From: an uncultured Oscillospiraceae bacterium
GTDB taxonomy: Bacteria; Bacillota; Clostridia; Oscillospirales; Ruminococcaceae
Length of the DNA stretch: 37,122 nt
NCBI GenBank assembly: GCA_934446455.1
Contig: CAKSEE010000028.1
Location: forward strand, 1 to 37,122
Direction: 5' to 3'
Position numbers and translations under genes: made by a program. Below the pieces are notes generated by a model, which was given only the letters and a program-made list of their open reading frames with translations, was not told the DNA's origin and made no database searches. Below are positions 1-8,436 of the stretch, piece after piece (the first letter of the stretch is position 1; each line of letters opens with the position of its first letter).

Positions 1-96
1 TTTTCCCTTGCTTCGGAGATGAGCGTAAATCTTATGAAAGGATATGATATGGGGCTTAACTATATCATACAAGGACACTATGGAAAACAGCATTGA
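1..96 (+). other. possible 3' end of an upstream gene (partial)
   Basis: Two plus-strand frames are open from the left edge. One ends with TGA at 94-96 and would overlap the start of the ABC ATPase. The other ends with TGA at 45-47. The ABC gene has no promoter of its own visible here, so it is probably co-transcribed with an upstream gene, often a GntR-type regulator in this kind of operon. The tail is too short to identify or to decide which frame is real. Confidence 0.25.
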
Positions 97-928
97 ACTT
101 AACGGAGTTTCGCGTTCATTCGGCAAATTCGCGCTCGACAATGTAAGCTTCTGCGTTCCGCGCGGGTGCATTGTCGGGTTTATCGGCGAGAACGGCGCGG
201 GCAAATCCACAACTATAAAGGCTATACTTGGGCTTATTCATACCGATAGCGGCAAAATAACCGTTCTCGGCGACGATTCGTCCAACCTTTCGTGCGCTGT
301 CAGGGAGAAGATAGGCGTTGTGTTCGACACGCCCTGCTTCCCCGATATGCTTAACGCCCGCAGGCTCGACCGCGTTATGGCGGGAATATACAAAACATGG
401 GACAGCGCGTGCTTTTTCAGGTACCTTGACCGCTTCGGGCTGCCGCTCAACCGGAAGCTGCGCGAATTCTCGCGCGGTATGGGAATGCGCCTTTCAATCG
501 CGGCGGCGCTTGCGCATTCGCCCGAGCTGCTTGTGCTCGACGAGCCCACGGGCGGTCTTGACCCGATAGTGCGCAGCGAGATACTCGACATTCTGCTTGA
601 ATTCATGCAGAACGAGAACCACTCTATCCTGCTGTCTTCCCACATAACAAGCGACCTTGAGCATATCGCGGACTACATCTGCTTCATACATAAGGGGCGC
701 GTTGTTTTCTTTGACGAGCGCAACGAAATGCTCGAAAAGCACCGCATTCTCAAATGCAGCGAGGAACAGCTTGCCCTCATCGACAAGCAGGACATAATCG
801 GCATGAGACAGGGCAGGTACTGCTGCGAGGTGTTGACTGCCGCCGCAGACAAGTACCCCGACATCACCGCCGACGCCCCCACTATCGACGAGATAATGGT
901 CTACTATGTAAAGGAGGAACAGGCATGA
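80..928 (+). CDS. ABC transporter ATP-binding protein
   Basis: Cytoplasmic ATPase subunit of a three-gene ABC-2 type exporter, 282 aa. Counted from ATG 80, the Walker A motif GENGAGKST is at residues 36-44. A degenerate signature (FSRGMGMRL), Walker B plus D-loop (LVLDEPTGGLDP) and the H-loop (SSHI) follow in order, and about 70 C-terminal residues extend beyond the nucleotide-binding domain. ATG 80 is chosen over ATG 44 because AAGG at 71-74 gives proper ribosome-binding spacing; the site before 44 sits only one base away. The stop overlaps the next start (ATGA at 925). The family resembles the YtrB/BcrA drug or peptide exporters; the substrate cannot be read from sequence. Confidence 0.93.
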   Translation: MENSIELNGVSRSFGKFALDNVSFCVPRGCIVGFIGENGAGKSTTIKAILGLIHTDSGKITVLGDDSSNLSCAVREKIGVVFDTPCFPDMLNARRLDRVMAGIYKTWDSACFFRYLDRFGLPLNRKLREFSRGMGMRLSIAAALAHSPELLVLDEPTGGLDPIVRSEILDILLEFMQNENHSILLSSHITSDLEHIADYICFIHKGRVVFFDERNEMLEKHRILKCSEEQLALIDKQDIIGMRQGRYCCEVLTAAADKYPDITADAPTIDEIMVYYVKEEQA

Positions 929-1605
929 GCGGTCTGCTTTACGTTACCTTTGTGCGGTGCAGGGGGTATATTCTGGCGGCGCTTATCATCTGCGCGGCGG
1001 CGAGCGTGGCGGCGGCTGTTCTGCCGCACCTCTTCCCGAACGCCGCGGTGCTGACAGGCTTTATCACATTCGTTCTCTCCGTTATTTTGTGCGCAATTAT
1101 CGAGGAGGGACTGTCAAAATCGCTTGAAAACAACATAAAATGCCGCTTTATGGATACTGCGCTTGCAGGCGGTATAAGCGCGGGGACCGCCGCTCTCTCA
1201 GAGCTTGCAGCGAATCTTATCGCAGTCGCGGCAGGAACGGTGCTTGCGTGCATTGTACAGACAGTAAGCGCAATATCTGCGGGAAATAGCCTTTCTGCGG
1301 ATATGTTATTGCTGTGGCTCGGCGTGTCTGCGGTGTTCGGTTTGATTTCATGGATAATTACGCCGCTTACGGTGGTTTTCAAAAGTCAGGAAAAGGCTTC
1401 GCTTGTAGTGGGTTTGGGCGTAGGCACTCTGGCAGGCTTTGTAATGGTGGCGAATATGGACAATCTGGAATCCATCGCCAACGATTTCTTTGAATTTATT
1501 TCAACGCCTGCGGGAACGCTCTGCTTTTTCGGGACGACAGCGCTTATATACGCCGTTGTATATGTATTTTTGTGGTTAAGGCTGAAAAGGGGTGACGTTT
1601 GTTGA
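925..1605 (+). CDS. ABC-2 type transporter permease subunit 1
   Basis: 226 aa, strongly hydrophobic with about six predicted membrane spans, including segments near residues 15-35, 40-62, 90-115 and 195-218. It starts at ATG 925 within an ATGA overlap with the ATPase, behind AAGGAGG at 911-917. Low sequence conservation is usual for ABC-2 permeases, so the assignment rests on topology and operon position. It probably pairs with the following permease as a heterodimer driven by the upstream ATPase. The substrate is unknown. Confidence 0.8.
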   Translation: MSGLLYVTFVRCRGYILAALIICAAASVAAAVLPHLFPNAAVLTGFITFVLSVILCAIIEEGLSKSLENNIKCRFMDTALAGGISAGTAALSELAANLIAVAAGTVLACIVQTVSAISAGNSLSADMLLLWLGVSAVFGLISWIITPLTVVFKSQEKASLVVGLGVGTLAGFVMVANMDNLESIANDFFEFISTPAGTLCFFGTTALIYAVVYVFLWLRLKRGDVC

Positions 1606-2270
1606 AAGGGATACTGCTGAAAAATCTGTACAGCGCGCGCTCGTCGCTGCTGCTCGGAACTCCGCTGCTTTTAGTGACTTTCTACGGCTGTGTTTGCTTG
1701 GCGTGGGGAAATGCCGATTTAATGTCGTTTTTGACGGTTTTCTATAATTATGCGGGCGTTGTGACTTTTTCATCGTTTATACTCAACAGCTTCGCTTCTG
1801 ATGAAAAGTGCGGCTGGATACGGCTTGAACGCGCCATGCCGATTTCAGCGGGACGCGCCGCTGCGGCAAGATTGCTTTCGTGCGGAGTTATCGTTGCAAT
1901 TATAAGCGCCATAGTTATGGCGATGAATATAGCGGTTTACCTCTGCGCCGTTTATATACTCAATGCAAGCCTTGAGCCTGAGGTATTTATAACAGCGCCG
2001 ATAGTTGCGGGTCTTTTGCAGCTCATAACGCTCTCCCCCGTCGTGCCTGTTGCGCTGCGGTTCGGCTCGCGCACGGTAAATACCGTTTATCTTATCTGCG
2101 TAATACTTATGGCGATTGCCGCAATAGCTGTCAGCTTCCCCCTTGCCGCGGGAGAAATACCGCCTGCGGCGCTAAGGCTCATATGCTATGCGGGCGTTCC
2201 CGCAGCAGCGGCGGCGGTTGCTTTTCTGTCGTATCTGTTCGCCAAAAAAGCCGCCCTGCGCGACCTGTAA
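1599..2270 (+). CDS. ABC-2 type transporter permease subunit 2
   Basis: About 223 aa with six predicted membrane spans and a short cytoplasmic C-terminus (KKAALRDL). No ATG lies at the 5' end. Tandem TTG codons at 1599 and 1602 follow an AAGGGGTGA ribosome binding site, and TTGA at 1602-1605 overlaps the stop of the previous gene, which indicates translational coupling. It is the last gene of the exporter operon; a terminator hairpin follows immediately at 2278. The two permeases are of similar size and architecture, suggesting a heterodimeric channel. Confidence 0.8.
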   Translation: MLKGILLKNLYSARSSLLLGTPLLLVTFYGCVCLAWGNADLMSFLTVFYNYAGVVTFSSFILNSFASDEKCGWIRLERAMPISAGRAAAARLLSCGVIVAIISAIVMAMNIAVYLCAVYILNASLEPEVFITAPIVAGLLQLITLSPVVPVALRFGSRTVNTVYLICVILMAIAAIAVSFPLAAGEIPPAALRLICYAGVPAAAAAVAFLSYLFAKKAALRDL

Positions 2271-2277
2271 TAGCTTA

Positions 2278-2521
2278 AGCCGCCCTCGCTTTTCGTGAGG
2301 GCGGCTGAGTCTGTCGAAAAAGTCTTGCGACTTTTCCGACAGGAACATCCGCACTGCGCGCACTCATTGCCGGCTACGCCGACAATTCGCACACTTGTGC
2401 GGATAGAAGTGTTTTTTGCCCCGGCTGAGCCGTGACAAAAAATGAATTTCAAAGCCCGCTTCGCGGGCATAACATACTTTTTCGACAAGCTGAGCCGCCC
2501 TCGCTTTTCGTGAGGGCGGCT
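2278..2521 (+). repeat. terminator-splitting element, locus 1 (duplicated terminator hairpin plus 186-nt insert)
   Basis: Two identical 29-nt copies of a terminator hairpin (AGCCGCCCTCGC, TTTTCG, then the complementary arm) lie at 2278-2306 and 2493-2521. Only the second is followed by a T-rich tract (TTGTTTTGTT). The 186-nt insert starts GAGTCTGTCGAAAAAGT and ends ACTTTTTCGACAAGCTG, so its ends are imperfect inverted repeats. Inside are further palindromes: a self-complementary left end at about 2312-2342, ATCCGCA...TGCGGAT, and GCCCGCTTCGCGGGC. No ORF is present. The same arrangement with unrelated hairpins occurs at 26148-26423 and, reduced, at 8817-8908. Confidence 0.75.
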
Positions 2522-2535
2522 TTGTTTTGTTCGAC
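2493..2535 (+). terminator. intrinsic terminator of the ABC exporter operon (distal copy)
   Basis: GC-rich stem of about 11 bp (GCCGCCCTC.../...GAGGGCGGC) followed by TTTGTTTTGTT. It is the functional-looking copy; the proximal copy at 2278-2306 has lost its T-tract to the inserted element. Confidence 0.7.
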
Positions 2536-2564
2536 AAATACTTACAGCTCCCCTGTAAACCCGA

Positions 2565-2593
2565 TTGACTTTTGCGGAGAAATGGTGTATATT
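2565..2593 (+). promoter_or_regulatory. sigma-A promoter of trkA-trkH-araC
   Basis: TTGACT (2565-2570), 17-nt spacer, TATATT (2588-2593). It lies 34 nt upstream of the trkA start and just downstream of the preceding terminator. Confidence 0.75.
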
Positions 2594-2626
2594 ATATAAA
2601 GAAATACATACGGAGGTATCTCTGAT

Positions 2627-3985
2627 TTGAACATAATAATTGTCGGCTGCGGCAAGGTAGGGCAAACGCTTGCGCAGGAGCTTAACGAAGAGGGCAGCAA
2701 CATCACCGTTATAGATATAAAGCAGGAAAAGGTTGACGAAATAACCGCGCGCTGCGACGTAATGGGCGTTACGGGAAACGGCGCTACGCACGCCGTGCAG
2801 CAGAAAGCGGGCATCGAGGACGCCGACCTGCTTATAGCCGTGACAGGCTCGGACGAGCTGAACCTGCTGTGCTGCCTTATTGCGCGCAAGGTGGGCGACT
2901 GCCGCACCATCGCCCGCGTCAGGGACCCGCAGTACAACACCGATGCACCGTTCCTTAAAGACGTGCTCGGGCTTGCCATGGTAATAAATCCCGAAATGGA
3001 GGCAGCCGAGGAAATAGCGCGCGTTCTGCGCTTCCCCTCTGCGATAAAGATAGACACCTTTGCAAGCGGCCGCGTGGAGCTTGTGAAGTTCCGCCTGCCC
3101 GAGGGCTGCCCGCTTGCGGGCTGCGCCGTAAAGGACATTTCCGCAAAGTTCCACAGCGACGCGCTTGTATGCACCATAGAGCGCGGCGAGGAAGCGTTCA
3201 TAGCATACGGCGACTTTGTTTTCGAGGAGCGCGACATTATTTCTATCGTCGCGACCCCGCGCAAGGCAAGCGACTTCTTCCGCAAGATAAAGTACAAAAT
3301 GGATTCCGTGCGCGACGTTATCATAGCGGGCGGCGGCGAGATATGCCACTACCTTTGCAACACGCTTCTGCCGTCGGGCATAGGCATAAAGGTGATAGAA
3401 AAGGACCCCGAGCGCGCAGAGGAGCTTTCCGTGCTGCTTGACGAGGTGACGGTGATAGAGGGCGACGCCTCCGACCGCGAGGTGCTTCTTGAAGCGGGGC
3501 TTGAAAGCACCGACGGCTTTGTGGCGCTCACAAACCTTGACGAGGAGAACATTCTTCTGTCGCTTTTTGCCAAGAGCACAGGGCACGCGAAGCTCGTTAC
3601 CAAAATAAACCGTATCGACTTTGACAGCGTTATAAACCATCTCGACCTCGATTCGATAATCTACCCGAAAAACATCACCGCCGAATCTATCGTGCGCTAT
3701 GTCCGCGCGATGAAAAACACTATCGGCAGCAATGTGGAACGCCTTTACAACGTCATCAAGGGCAAAATCGAGGCTGCGGAGTTCGTGATACGCGAACCGT
3801 CGGGCGTTGTGGGAGTGCCGCTTATGAAGCTCAGCCTGCGGCGCGGCATTCTCGTGGCGGCTATAATCCGCGACAGAAAGGTGCTTATACCGCGCGGTCC
3901 CGACTGCCTGCAAACGGGCGACACGGTCGTGATAGTGTCGCGGCAGACCGCGCTGCACGACATCACCGATATTCTCAAAAAGTAA
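2627..3985 (+). CDS. trkA: Trk/Ktr potassium uptake regulatory subunit TrkA
   Basis: 452 aa, the usual length for a two-module TrkA. Each half holds an RCK N-terminal Rossmann fold and a TrkA-C domain. The first nucleotide-binding loop, GCGKVGQTL, is at about residues 8-16; the second module begins near residue 226 (VRDVIIAGGGEI). The protein forms the cytoplasmic gating ring that binds nucleotide and controls the TrkH membrane subunit encoded 12 nt downstream. The start is TTG 2627, behind CGGAGG at 2611-2616; no better in-frame ATG exists. It has its own canonical promoter. Confidence 0.95.
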   Translation: MNIIIVGCGKVGQTLAQELNEEGSNITVIDIKQEKVDEITARCDVMGVTGNGATHAVQQKAGIEDADLLIAVTGSDELNLLCCLIARKVGDCRTIARVRDPQYNTDAPFLKDVLGLAMVINPEMEAAEEIARVLRFPSAIKIDTFASGRVELVKFRLPEGCPLAGCAVKDISAKFHSDALVCTIERGEEAFIAYGDFVFEERDIISIVATPRKASDFFRKIKYKMDSVRDVIIAGGGEICHYLCNTLLPSGIGIKVIEKDPERAEELSVLLDEVTVIEGDASDREVLLEAGLESTDGFVALTNLDEENILLSLFAKSTGHAKLVTKINRIDFDSVINHLDLDSIIYPKNITAESIVRYVRAMKNTIGSNVERLYNVIKGKIEAAEFVIREPSGVVGVPLMKLSLRRGILVAAIIRDRKVLIPRGPDCLQTGDTVVIVSRQTALHDITDILKK

Positions 3986-3997
3986 GCGGAGGGCGCA

Positions 3998-5431
3998 ATG
4001 AACTACAGAATGATAACCTACGTCCTCGGCTGGATACTTGTGTTTGAAGCGCTGTTTATGGCTGTGCCGATAATCACGGCGCTTGTGTATGCGGAGCATA
4101 TTATATGGAGCTACGCGGGCGGTGCCGCAATATGCGCTGCTGCGGGCGGGCTTCTTATCATGAAAAAGCCGCAGAAAACAAGCCTCTATTCCCGCGAGGG
4201 CGAGGTGATAGTGGCGCTCAGCTGGGTCGCGCTCTCGCTTTTCGGGGCGCTGCCGCTGTGGATATCGGGCGAGATACCATCGTTTGTGGACGCGCTTTTT
4301 GAAACGGTCTCGGGCTTTACAACAACCGGCGCAAGCATTCTCTCGGACGTTGAAGCGCTTTCAATGGCAAGCCGTATGTGGCGCAGCTTTTCGCACTGGG
4401 TCGGCGGTATGGGCGTGCTCGTGTTTATCATGGCTTTCCTGCCGCTGTCGGGCGCGCGCAATATGCACATCATGAAAGCGGAAAGCCCGGGGCCTTCCGT
4501 AAGCAAGCTTGTGCCGCGCGTTAAAACCACCGCGCTGCTGCTATATTCAATCTACTTCGTGCTTACTCTCGCAGAGTTCGTGCTGCTGCTCTGCGGCGGC
4601 ATGACCGTTTTTGAAGCGCTCAACACCGCGTTTTCAACAGCGGGTACGGGCGGATTTTCCATCTACAACAGCGGACTGAGCGGCTTCTCGCCGTACATAC
4701 AAATCGTGGTAACGGTGTTCATGCTGCTCTGCTCGGTGAACTTCACCTGCTTCTTTTTCATCATTGCGGGCAGGATACGCGAGGCGTTCAACACCGAGGT
4801 GAGAACGTTCCTTATAATTGTGGCGTGCGCAAGCCTTATTATCGCAGTGAACATAAGCGGGCTGTACTCCTCTTTCGGAGAGGCGTTCAGAAACAGCATT
4901 TTTACGGTGGCTTCGCTTATCTCCACCACCGGCTTTGCAACGGCGGACTATAACCTCTGGCCCGAGCTTTCGCGCACGCTGATTGTGCTTGTGATGTTTA
5001 TAGGCGCGTGCGCAGGCAGCACGGGCGGCGGCTTTAAGGTGTCAAGACTTGTTATCCTTGTAAAAAGCATGGCAAAGGAACTGCAGACAATGGTTCACCC
5101 GCGGCAGGTGAAGAAGATAAAGATAGATTCGCAGCCTATTGAACACGAGGTGGTGCGCGCCGTGAACGTCTACATGGTGGCGTATCTGCTTATATTCGTC
5201 GCGTCGATCACGGTAATCTCCTTTGACAACCACGACCTTATCACCAACTTTACCGCCGTGCTTACGGCAATGAACAACGTAGGTCCGGGTCTTAACCTTG
5301 TAGGACCTATGGAGAATTTCGGGTTTTTCTCGGATACGTCAAAGGTCGTGCTGATTTTCGATATGCTCGCGGGAAGGCTCGAGCTGTTCCCGATGCTGCT
5401 GCTGTTTACGCCCGCAACATGGAAGAAGTAA
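3998..5431 (+). CDS. trkH: Trk potassium uptake transmembrane subunit TrkH
   Basis: 477 aa membrane protein of the SKT (Trk/Ktr/HKT) superfamily, with four repeated membrane-pore-membrane units. The selectivity-filter signatures are visible in order: TTGAS, STAGTGGF, STTGFA and NNVGPGL. The TGGGFKVSR segment characteristic of TrkH is also present. It mediates K+ uptake, gated by TrkA. ATG 3998 follows GGAGGG at 3988-3993. It lies between trkA and an araC-type gene in one apparent transcript. Confidence 0.95.
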   Translation: MNYRMITYVLGWILVFEALFMAVPIITALVYAEHIIWSYAGGAAICAAAGGLLIMKKPQKTSLYSREGEVIVALSWVALSLFGALPLWISGEIPSFVDALFETVSGFTTTGASILSDVEALSMASRMWRSFSHWVGGMGVLVFIMAFLPLSGARNMHIMKAESPGPSVSKLVPRVKTTALLLYSIYFVLTLAEFVLLLCGGMTVFEALNTAFSTAGTGGFSIYNSGLSGFSPYIQIVVTVFMLLCSVNFTCFFFIIAGRIREAFNTEVRTFLIIVACASLIIAVNISGLYSSFGEAFRNSIFTVASLISTTGFATADYNLWPELSRTLIVLVMFIGACAGSTGGGFKVSRLVILVKSMAKELQTMVHPRQVKKIKIDSQPIEHEVVRAVNVYMVAYLLIFVASITVISFDNHDLITNFTAVLTAMNNVGPGLNLVGPMENFGFFSDTSKVVLIFDMLAGRLELFPMLLLFTPATWKK

Positions 5432-5443
5432 AAGGAGGCTCTG

Positions 5444-6229
5444 ATGAAGATAGGCTCTATCGGATACAACCACGTACACGGCAGCGATTTTGAGATGAGC
5501 GCCCCTGACGGCTTCGGCTGCTGGCTGATGCTGCTTATCCGCCGCGAATCCGTGTTTGAGATAAACGGCAGCGTCTGCGAAGTTCCCGCAGGGAGCTTTG
5601 TGCTGGTGTCGGGCAAGACCTCCGTTACATACCGCGCAAAGGGCAGGGAATACGCTGACGACTGGTTTTTCGCGGAGGAGGAGGGCGGCGACGCGGAGCT
5701 TCTCAACTCGCTTGGCATACCCGTTGACAAACCCGTGACCGTGGGCGGGCTTGACAGCCTGTCAGACCTTGTGCATATAATGACCTACGAGTTCTATTCA
5801 GCGGAAAAATACCGCGAGGAGCTTGTGTCGCACTACCTGCTTATACTGCTTATGCGGCTCAGCCGCACGCTCAGCAACGCAACGCTCTACGACAGCGCGC
5901 TCTACAACGAGCGCAACACAAAGCTCTCGCACCTGCGCGCGCGAATGTACAACGCGCCCGAAAGTATCACCGATATAGACAGCATGGCTCAGGAGCTCGG
6001 CATGAGCCGCTCGGGCTTTCAGCACCTGTACAAAAAATATTTCGGCGTGAGCGCAAGCAGCGACATAATCAAGGGGCGCATTGAAAAAGCAAAGCAGCTT
6101 CTGTCCTGCACGCGGCTTTCCGTAAGCGAGATTTCACTGCGCTGCGGCTACGGTACCTGCTCGCACTTCATGCGGCAGTTTCGCGAGGTCTGCGGCAAAA
6201 CTCCGTCGGAATACCGTAAAACGCTATGA
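5444..6229 (+). CDS. AraC-family transcriptional regulator
   Basis: 261 aa. The N-terminal part looks like a cupin-type sensory domain (PAGSFVLVSGKTSVTYRA near residue 50). The C-terminal ~95 residues form the double helix-turn-helix: MAQELGMSRSGFQHLYKKYF, then LSVSEISLRCGYGTCSHFMR, ending in KTPSEYRKTL. ATG 5444 follows AAAGGAGG and lies 12 nt after trkH, so it is probably read through from the trk promoter. Its target may be the GH5 glucanase gene starting 190 nt downstream. That is inference from position, supported by the frequent role of AraC-type proteins in carbohydrate gene control in Clostridia. Confidence 0.88.
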   Translation: MKIGSIGYNHVHGSDFEMSAPDGFGCWLMLLIRRESVFEINGSVCEVPAGSFVLVSGKTSVTYRAKGREYADDWFFAEEEGGDAELLNSLGIPVDKPVTVGGLDSLSDLVHIMTYEFYSAEKYREELVSHYLLILLMRLSRTLSNATLYDSALYNERNTKLSHLRARMYNAPESITDIDSMAQELGMSRSGFQHLYKKYFGVSASSDIIKGRIEKAKQLLSCTRLSVSEISLRCGYGTCSHFMRQFREVCGKTPSEYRKTL

Positions 6230-6237
6230 ACATTTTG

Positions 6238-6266
6238 GGGGAGGGTCGGCTCTCCCCTGTTTATTT
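6238..6266 (+). terminator. weak intrinsic terminator after the araC-type gene
   Basis: GGGGAG (6238-6243) pairs with CTCCCC (6252-6257), followed by TGTTTATTT. The short stem and interrupted T-tract make it weak. Confidence 0.4.
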
Positions 6267-6311
6267 GCTGAAATTTGCACGAAATGCAGCTTCATCCGAC
6301 ATAGTGTGCTA

Positions 6312-6340
6312 TTGTGAAAATTGTTACGGCGCGCTATAAT
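6312..6340 (+). promoter_or_regulatory. sigma-A promoter of the GH5 gene
   Basis: TTGTGA (6312-6317), 17-nt spacer, perfect TATAAT (6335-6340). It leaves a roughly 70-nt leader before ATG 6418. Confidence 0.75.
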
Positions 6341-6417
6341 TAAGACATAAGGCAATACCGCACAAAGATTATGCGTGTATTGCCATAAGCTAACACGGCT
6401 GAAACGGAGGTTACAAT

Positions 6418-7647
6418 ATGAACTGCGCAAATATTATTTCGGTAATAATGGCATGGGTTATGTCGCTCACTATGCTTTCGGGCTGCAAGTCCGAAAAGCC
6501 CGACGAGCCGCACCCCTCTAAGAATGGTATCACTACCATAGACAACGGCAAAATGCGCGAGGACATGACCGCAAACGACTATGCAAAGGAGCTTGGCACA
6601 GGCATTAACCTCGGAAATACAATGGAGGCGTTTTATCAGAACCTTGGCAGGGCGACCACAGGCTGCTCGGTTATCGGCAACGATACCCCGCTTGATTACG
6701 AGCGCTGCTGGGGCGCTATAGAAACCACGCAGGAAATGATAGACGGCATGGCGGCGGAGGGCTTCAGCACGGTGCGTATTCCCGTATACTGGGGCAACAT
6801 GATGGCAGACGACGGCACGTTCACGATAAACCCCACTTATTTTAACCGAGTTGAGGAGCTTATCAATTATTGCAGAAACAACGGACTGTACGTTGTAATA
6901 AACATACACCACTACGACGAGTACATAATCAAGCATTATTCCCGCGAGGACGCCGTGAACATAGCAAAGACCCTCTGGACGCAGATAGCGCAGCGCTACG
7001 CGGAATACTCCGACTACCTCATATTCGAGGGCTACAACGAGAACCTCGGCTCATGCTGCGAGGGCGCAAACCTCTCCGAGGACGAGCTTTTCAGCTATGT
7101 AAACGAGATGAACCGGACCTTTGTTGACGCGGTACGCGCAACGGGCGGCAACAACGCGCAGCGCCTGCTTATAGTGTCGGGCTACTGGACGAACATCGAC
7201 AAAACCACGGACGCGCGCTTCGTAATGCCGGCAGATACCGCAGAAAACCGCCTTATGGTGAGCGTTCACTACATAGACAACGCTATGTACTGGACTAACA
7301 AAATCGGCGGGCAGGAATGGCTCGACTACTCCCGCGCGCAGTGCGAACTGCTTAAAAACGCGTTTACGGACAAGGGCATACCCGTTTTCGTCGGCGAATG
7401 CACCTCTATTTACGAGGAGAGCCGCTTCGCAGGAAACGCGACAGTCACCGAGTCCACGCAGGCGCTTAAGACTATCATGGATATGTGCGGGGAATACGGC
7501 TTTGTGCCTGTTCTGTGGGACGTTTGCAACAACTTCTATTCGCGCCGGCTCTGCCGCATTTCCAACGACTCCGACCGCGCGCTCATTCACGAGATTGCGG
7601 GCGTACCCGAGCAGCCCGAAACGCAGAGCGCAGCAAGCGCCGCTTAA
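6418..7647 (+). CDS. GH5 family endoglucanase-like lipoprotein
   Basis: 409 aa. The signal peptide ends in a lipobox (LSGC, Cys23), so the enzyme should be anchored to the outer face of the membrane. GH5 clan-A landmarks appear in order: GINLGNTMEAF (residues 62-72), STVRIPVYWGN (117-127), VVINIHH (159-165), the acid/base in FEGYNE (Glu208), SVHY (282-285), and the nucleophile in VFVGEC (Glu327). It probably hydrolyses beta-1,4-glucan or a related polysaccharide; the exact substrate cannot be assigned. No dockerin or carbohydrate-binding module is visible, unlike cellulosomal GH5 enzymes. It is monocistronic, with its own promoter and a strong terminator. Confidence 0.9.
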   Translation: MNCANIISVIMAWVMSLTMLSGCKSEKPDEPHPSKNGITTIDNGKMREDMTANDYAKELGTGINLGNTMEAFYQNLGRATTGCSVIGNDTPLDYERCWGAIETTQEMIDGMAAEGFSTVRIPVYWGNMMADDGTFTINPTYFNRVEELINYCRNNGLYVVINIHHYDEYIIKHYSREDAVNIAKTLWTQIAQRYAEYSDYLIFEGYNENLGSCCEGANLSEDELFSYVNEMNRTFVDAVRATGGNNAQRLLIVSGYWTNIDKTTDARFVMPADTAENRLMVSVHYIDNAMYWTNKIGGQEWLDYSRAQCELLKNAFTDKGIPVFVGECTSIYEESRFAGNATVTESTQALKTIMDMCGEYGFVPVLWDVCNNFYSRRLCRISNDSDRALIHEIAGVPEQPETQSAASAA

Positions 7648-7664
7648 GGCATAACAACAATTAA

Positions 7665-7688
7665 GGGGACGGTTTTCCGTCCCCTTTT
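7665..7688. terminator. bidirectional intrinsic terminator
   Basis: A perfect 8-bp stem, GGGGACGG/CCGTCCCC, with a TTTT loop and TTTT tract for the plus-strand GH5 gene. On the minus strand it lies 4 nt after the stop of the small ORF at 7692-7829 and is followed by TTAATTGTT. Confidence 0.85.
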
Positions 7689-7691
7689 CAT

Positions 7692-7829
7692 TTAACAGAA
7701 TCTCTGCTTTGTTTGCGCAAAATGCGCTGCTCCCTGCCGCGCCTCGTAAAGAGCCGCTTTGTCGAGCGCGCTTTCCCACAATAAAAGCTTACGCCGGCAG
7801 AGCGCGGTCGTATACTCGTTAAAACCCAT
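7692..7829 (-). CDS. possible small protein (45 aa) coupled to mnmM
   Basis: An ATG (minus strand, 7829) begins 2 nt after the mnmM stop and opens a 45-codon frame. The peptide begins MGFNEYTTALCRRKLLLW and ends KQRFC. Codon choice (GCG, CTC, CGG, GAG) matches the neighbouring genes, and the stop lies directly before the shared terminator, so the ORF fills the whole distance from mnmM to the end of its transcript. No strong ribosome binding site is seen; translation would rely on coupling to mnmM. I do not recognise the sequence. It could equally be untranslated 3' RNA. Confidence 0.35.
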   Translation of the reverse strand: MGFNEYTTALCRRKLLLWESALDKAALYEARQGAAHFAQTKQRFC

Positions 7830-7831
7830 GG

Positions 7832-8407
7832 TTATCTGTCTTTAAGTATTATCACGGGGATCGGCGGGCAGTTGGGTCGGTTGACAAACGGCATTTCAAT
7901 AACAGTGAACCTGCTGCTGTCGATAGTCGGCAGGAACTCAAGCAGCGCGTCGCGCTCCTCAAACCCCGTTTCCCTGCCGTAATACATGATAAGCGTCATT
8001 ATCCCGCCGCTTTTCAAAAGGCGCAGTCCCTTTTCTATTGCCGCAATGCTGGTGGTTTTGTTGGTGAATATATTGTGGTCGCCCCCCGGCAGCCAGCCAA
8101 AATTGAACGTTATAAGCGACACGGACTCCTCCGCAAAAAAATCGTCCATTTCGCTGTGGCTTTTAAGCAGCACGTCCGCGCGGTGCGCCATTCCGTTCTC
8201 CTCAAGCAGCCTGCGGGTGCTGTCAACCGCGTCCTGCTGTATGTCAAACGCAGTCACATGACCGCTGTCCCCGACAAGCCGCGCAAGAAAGAGGGTATCC
8301 CCTCCCCTGCCTGCCGTGGCGTCAATACAGATGTCGCCCTCGCGGATATTCTCGCTGATTACTCTGTGAATTATGTTAAGCGCGCTGAAATGTGGTCTTT
8401 TATCCAT
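7832..8407 (-). CDS. mnmM: tRNA (mnm5U34) methyltransferase MnmM / YtqB family
   Basis: 191 aa class I SAM-dependent methyltransferase, close in length to B. subtilis YtqB. The SAM-binding motif I is DATAGRGGDT (about residues 29-38), the acidic loop is FDIQQDAVD, and motif IV is FNFGWLPGGDH, typical of the YtqB group. Family knowledge: YtqB/MnmM methylates aminomethyl-uridine at tRNA position 34 in bacteria lacking MnmC. ATG 8407 follows AAAAGGAG. A 45-codon ORF follows with a 2-nt gap. The gene has its own strong promoter. Confidence 0.88.
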   Translation of the reverse strand: MDKRPHFSALNIIHRVISENIREGDICIDATAGRGGDTLFLARLVGDSGHVTAFDIQQDAVDSTRRLLEENGMAHRADVLLKSHSEMDDFFAEESVSLITFNFGWLPGGDHNIFTNKTTSIAAIEKGLRLLKSGGIMTLIMYYGRETGFEERDALLEFLPTIDSSRFTVIEMPFVNRPNCPPIPVIILKDR

Positions 8408-8436
8408 TGCCCTGCTCCTTTTAATTTGTACATTTC

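Noticed and set aside
2186..4099. A 637-codon open frame on the minus strand opposite trkA
   Set aside because: It is antisense to the well-supported trkA gene, has the His/Val/Tyr-rich composition typical of a shadow frame in GC-rich DNA, and has no family resemblance.
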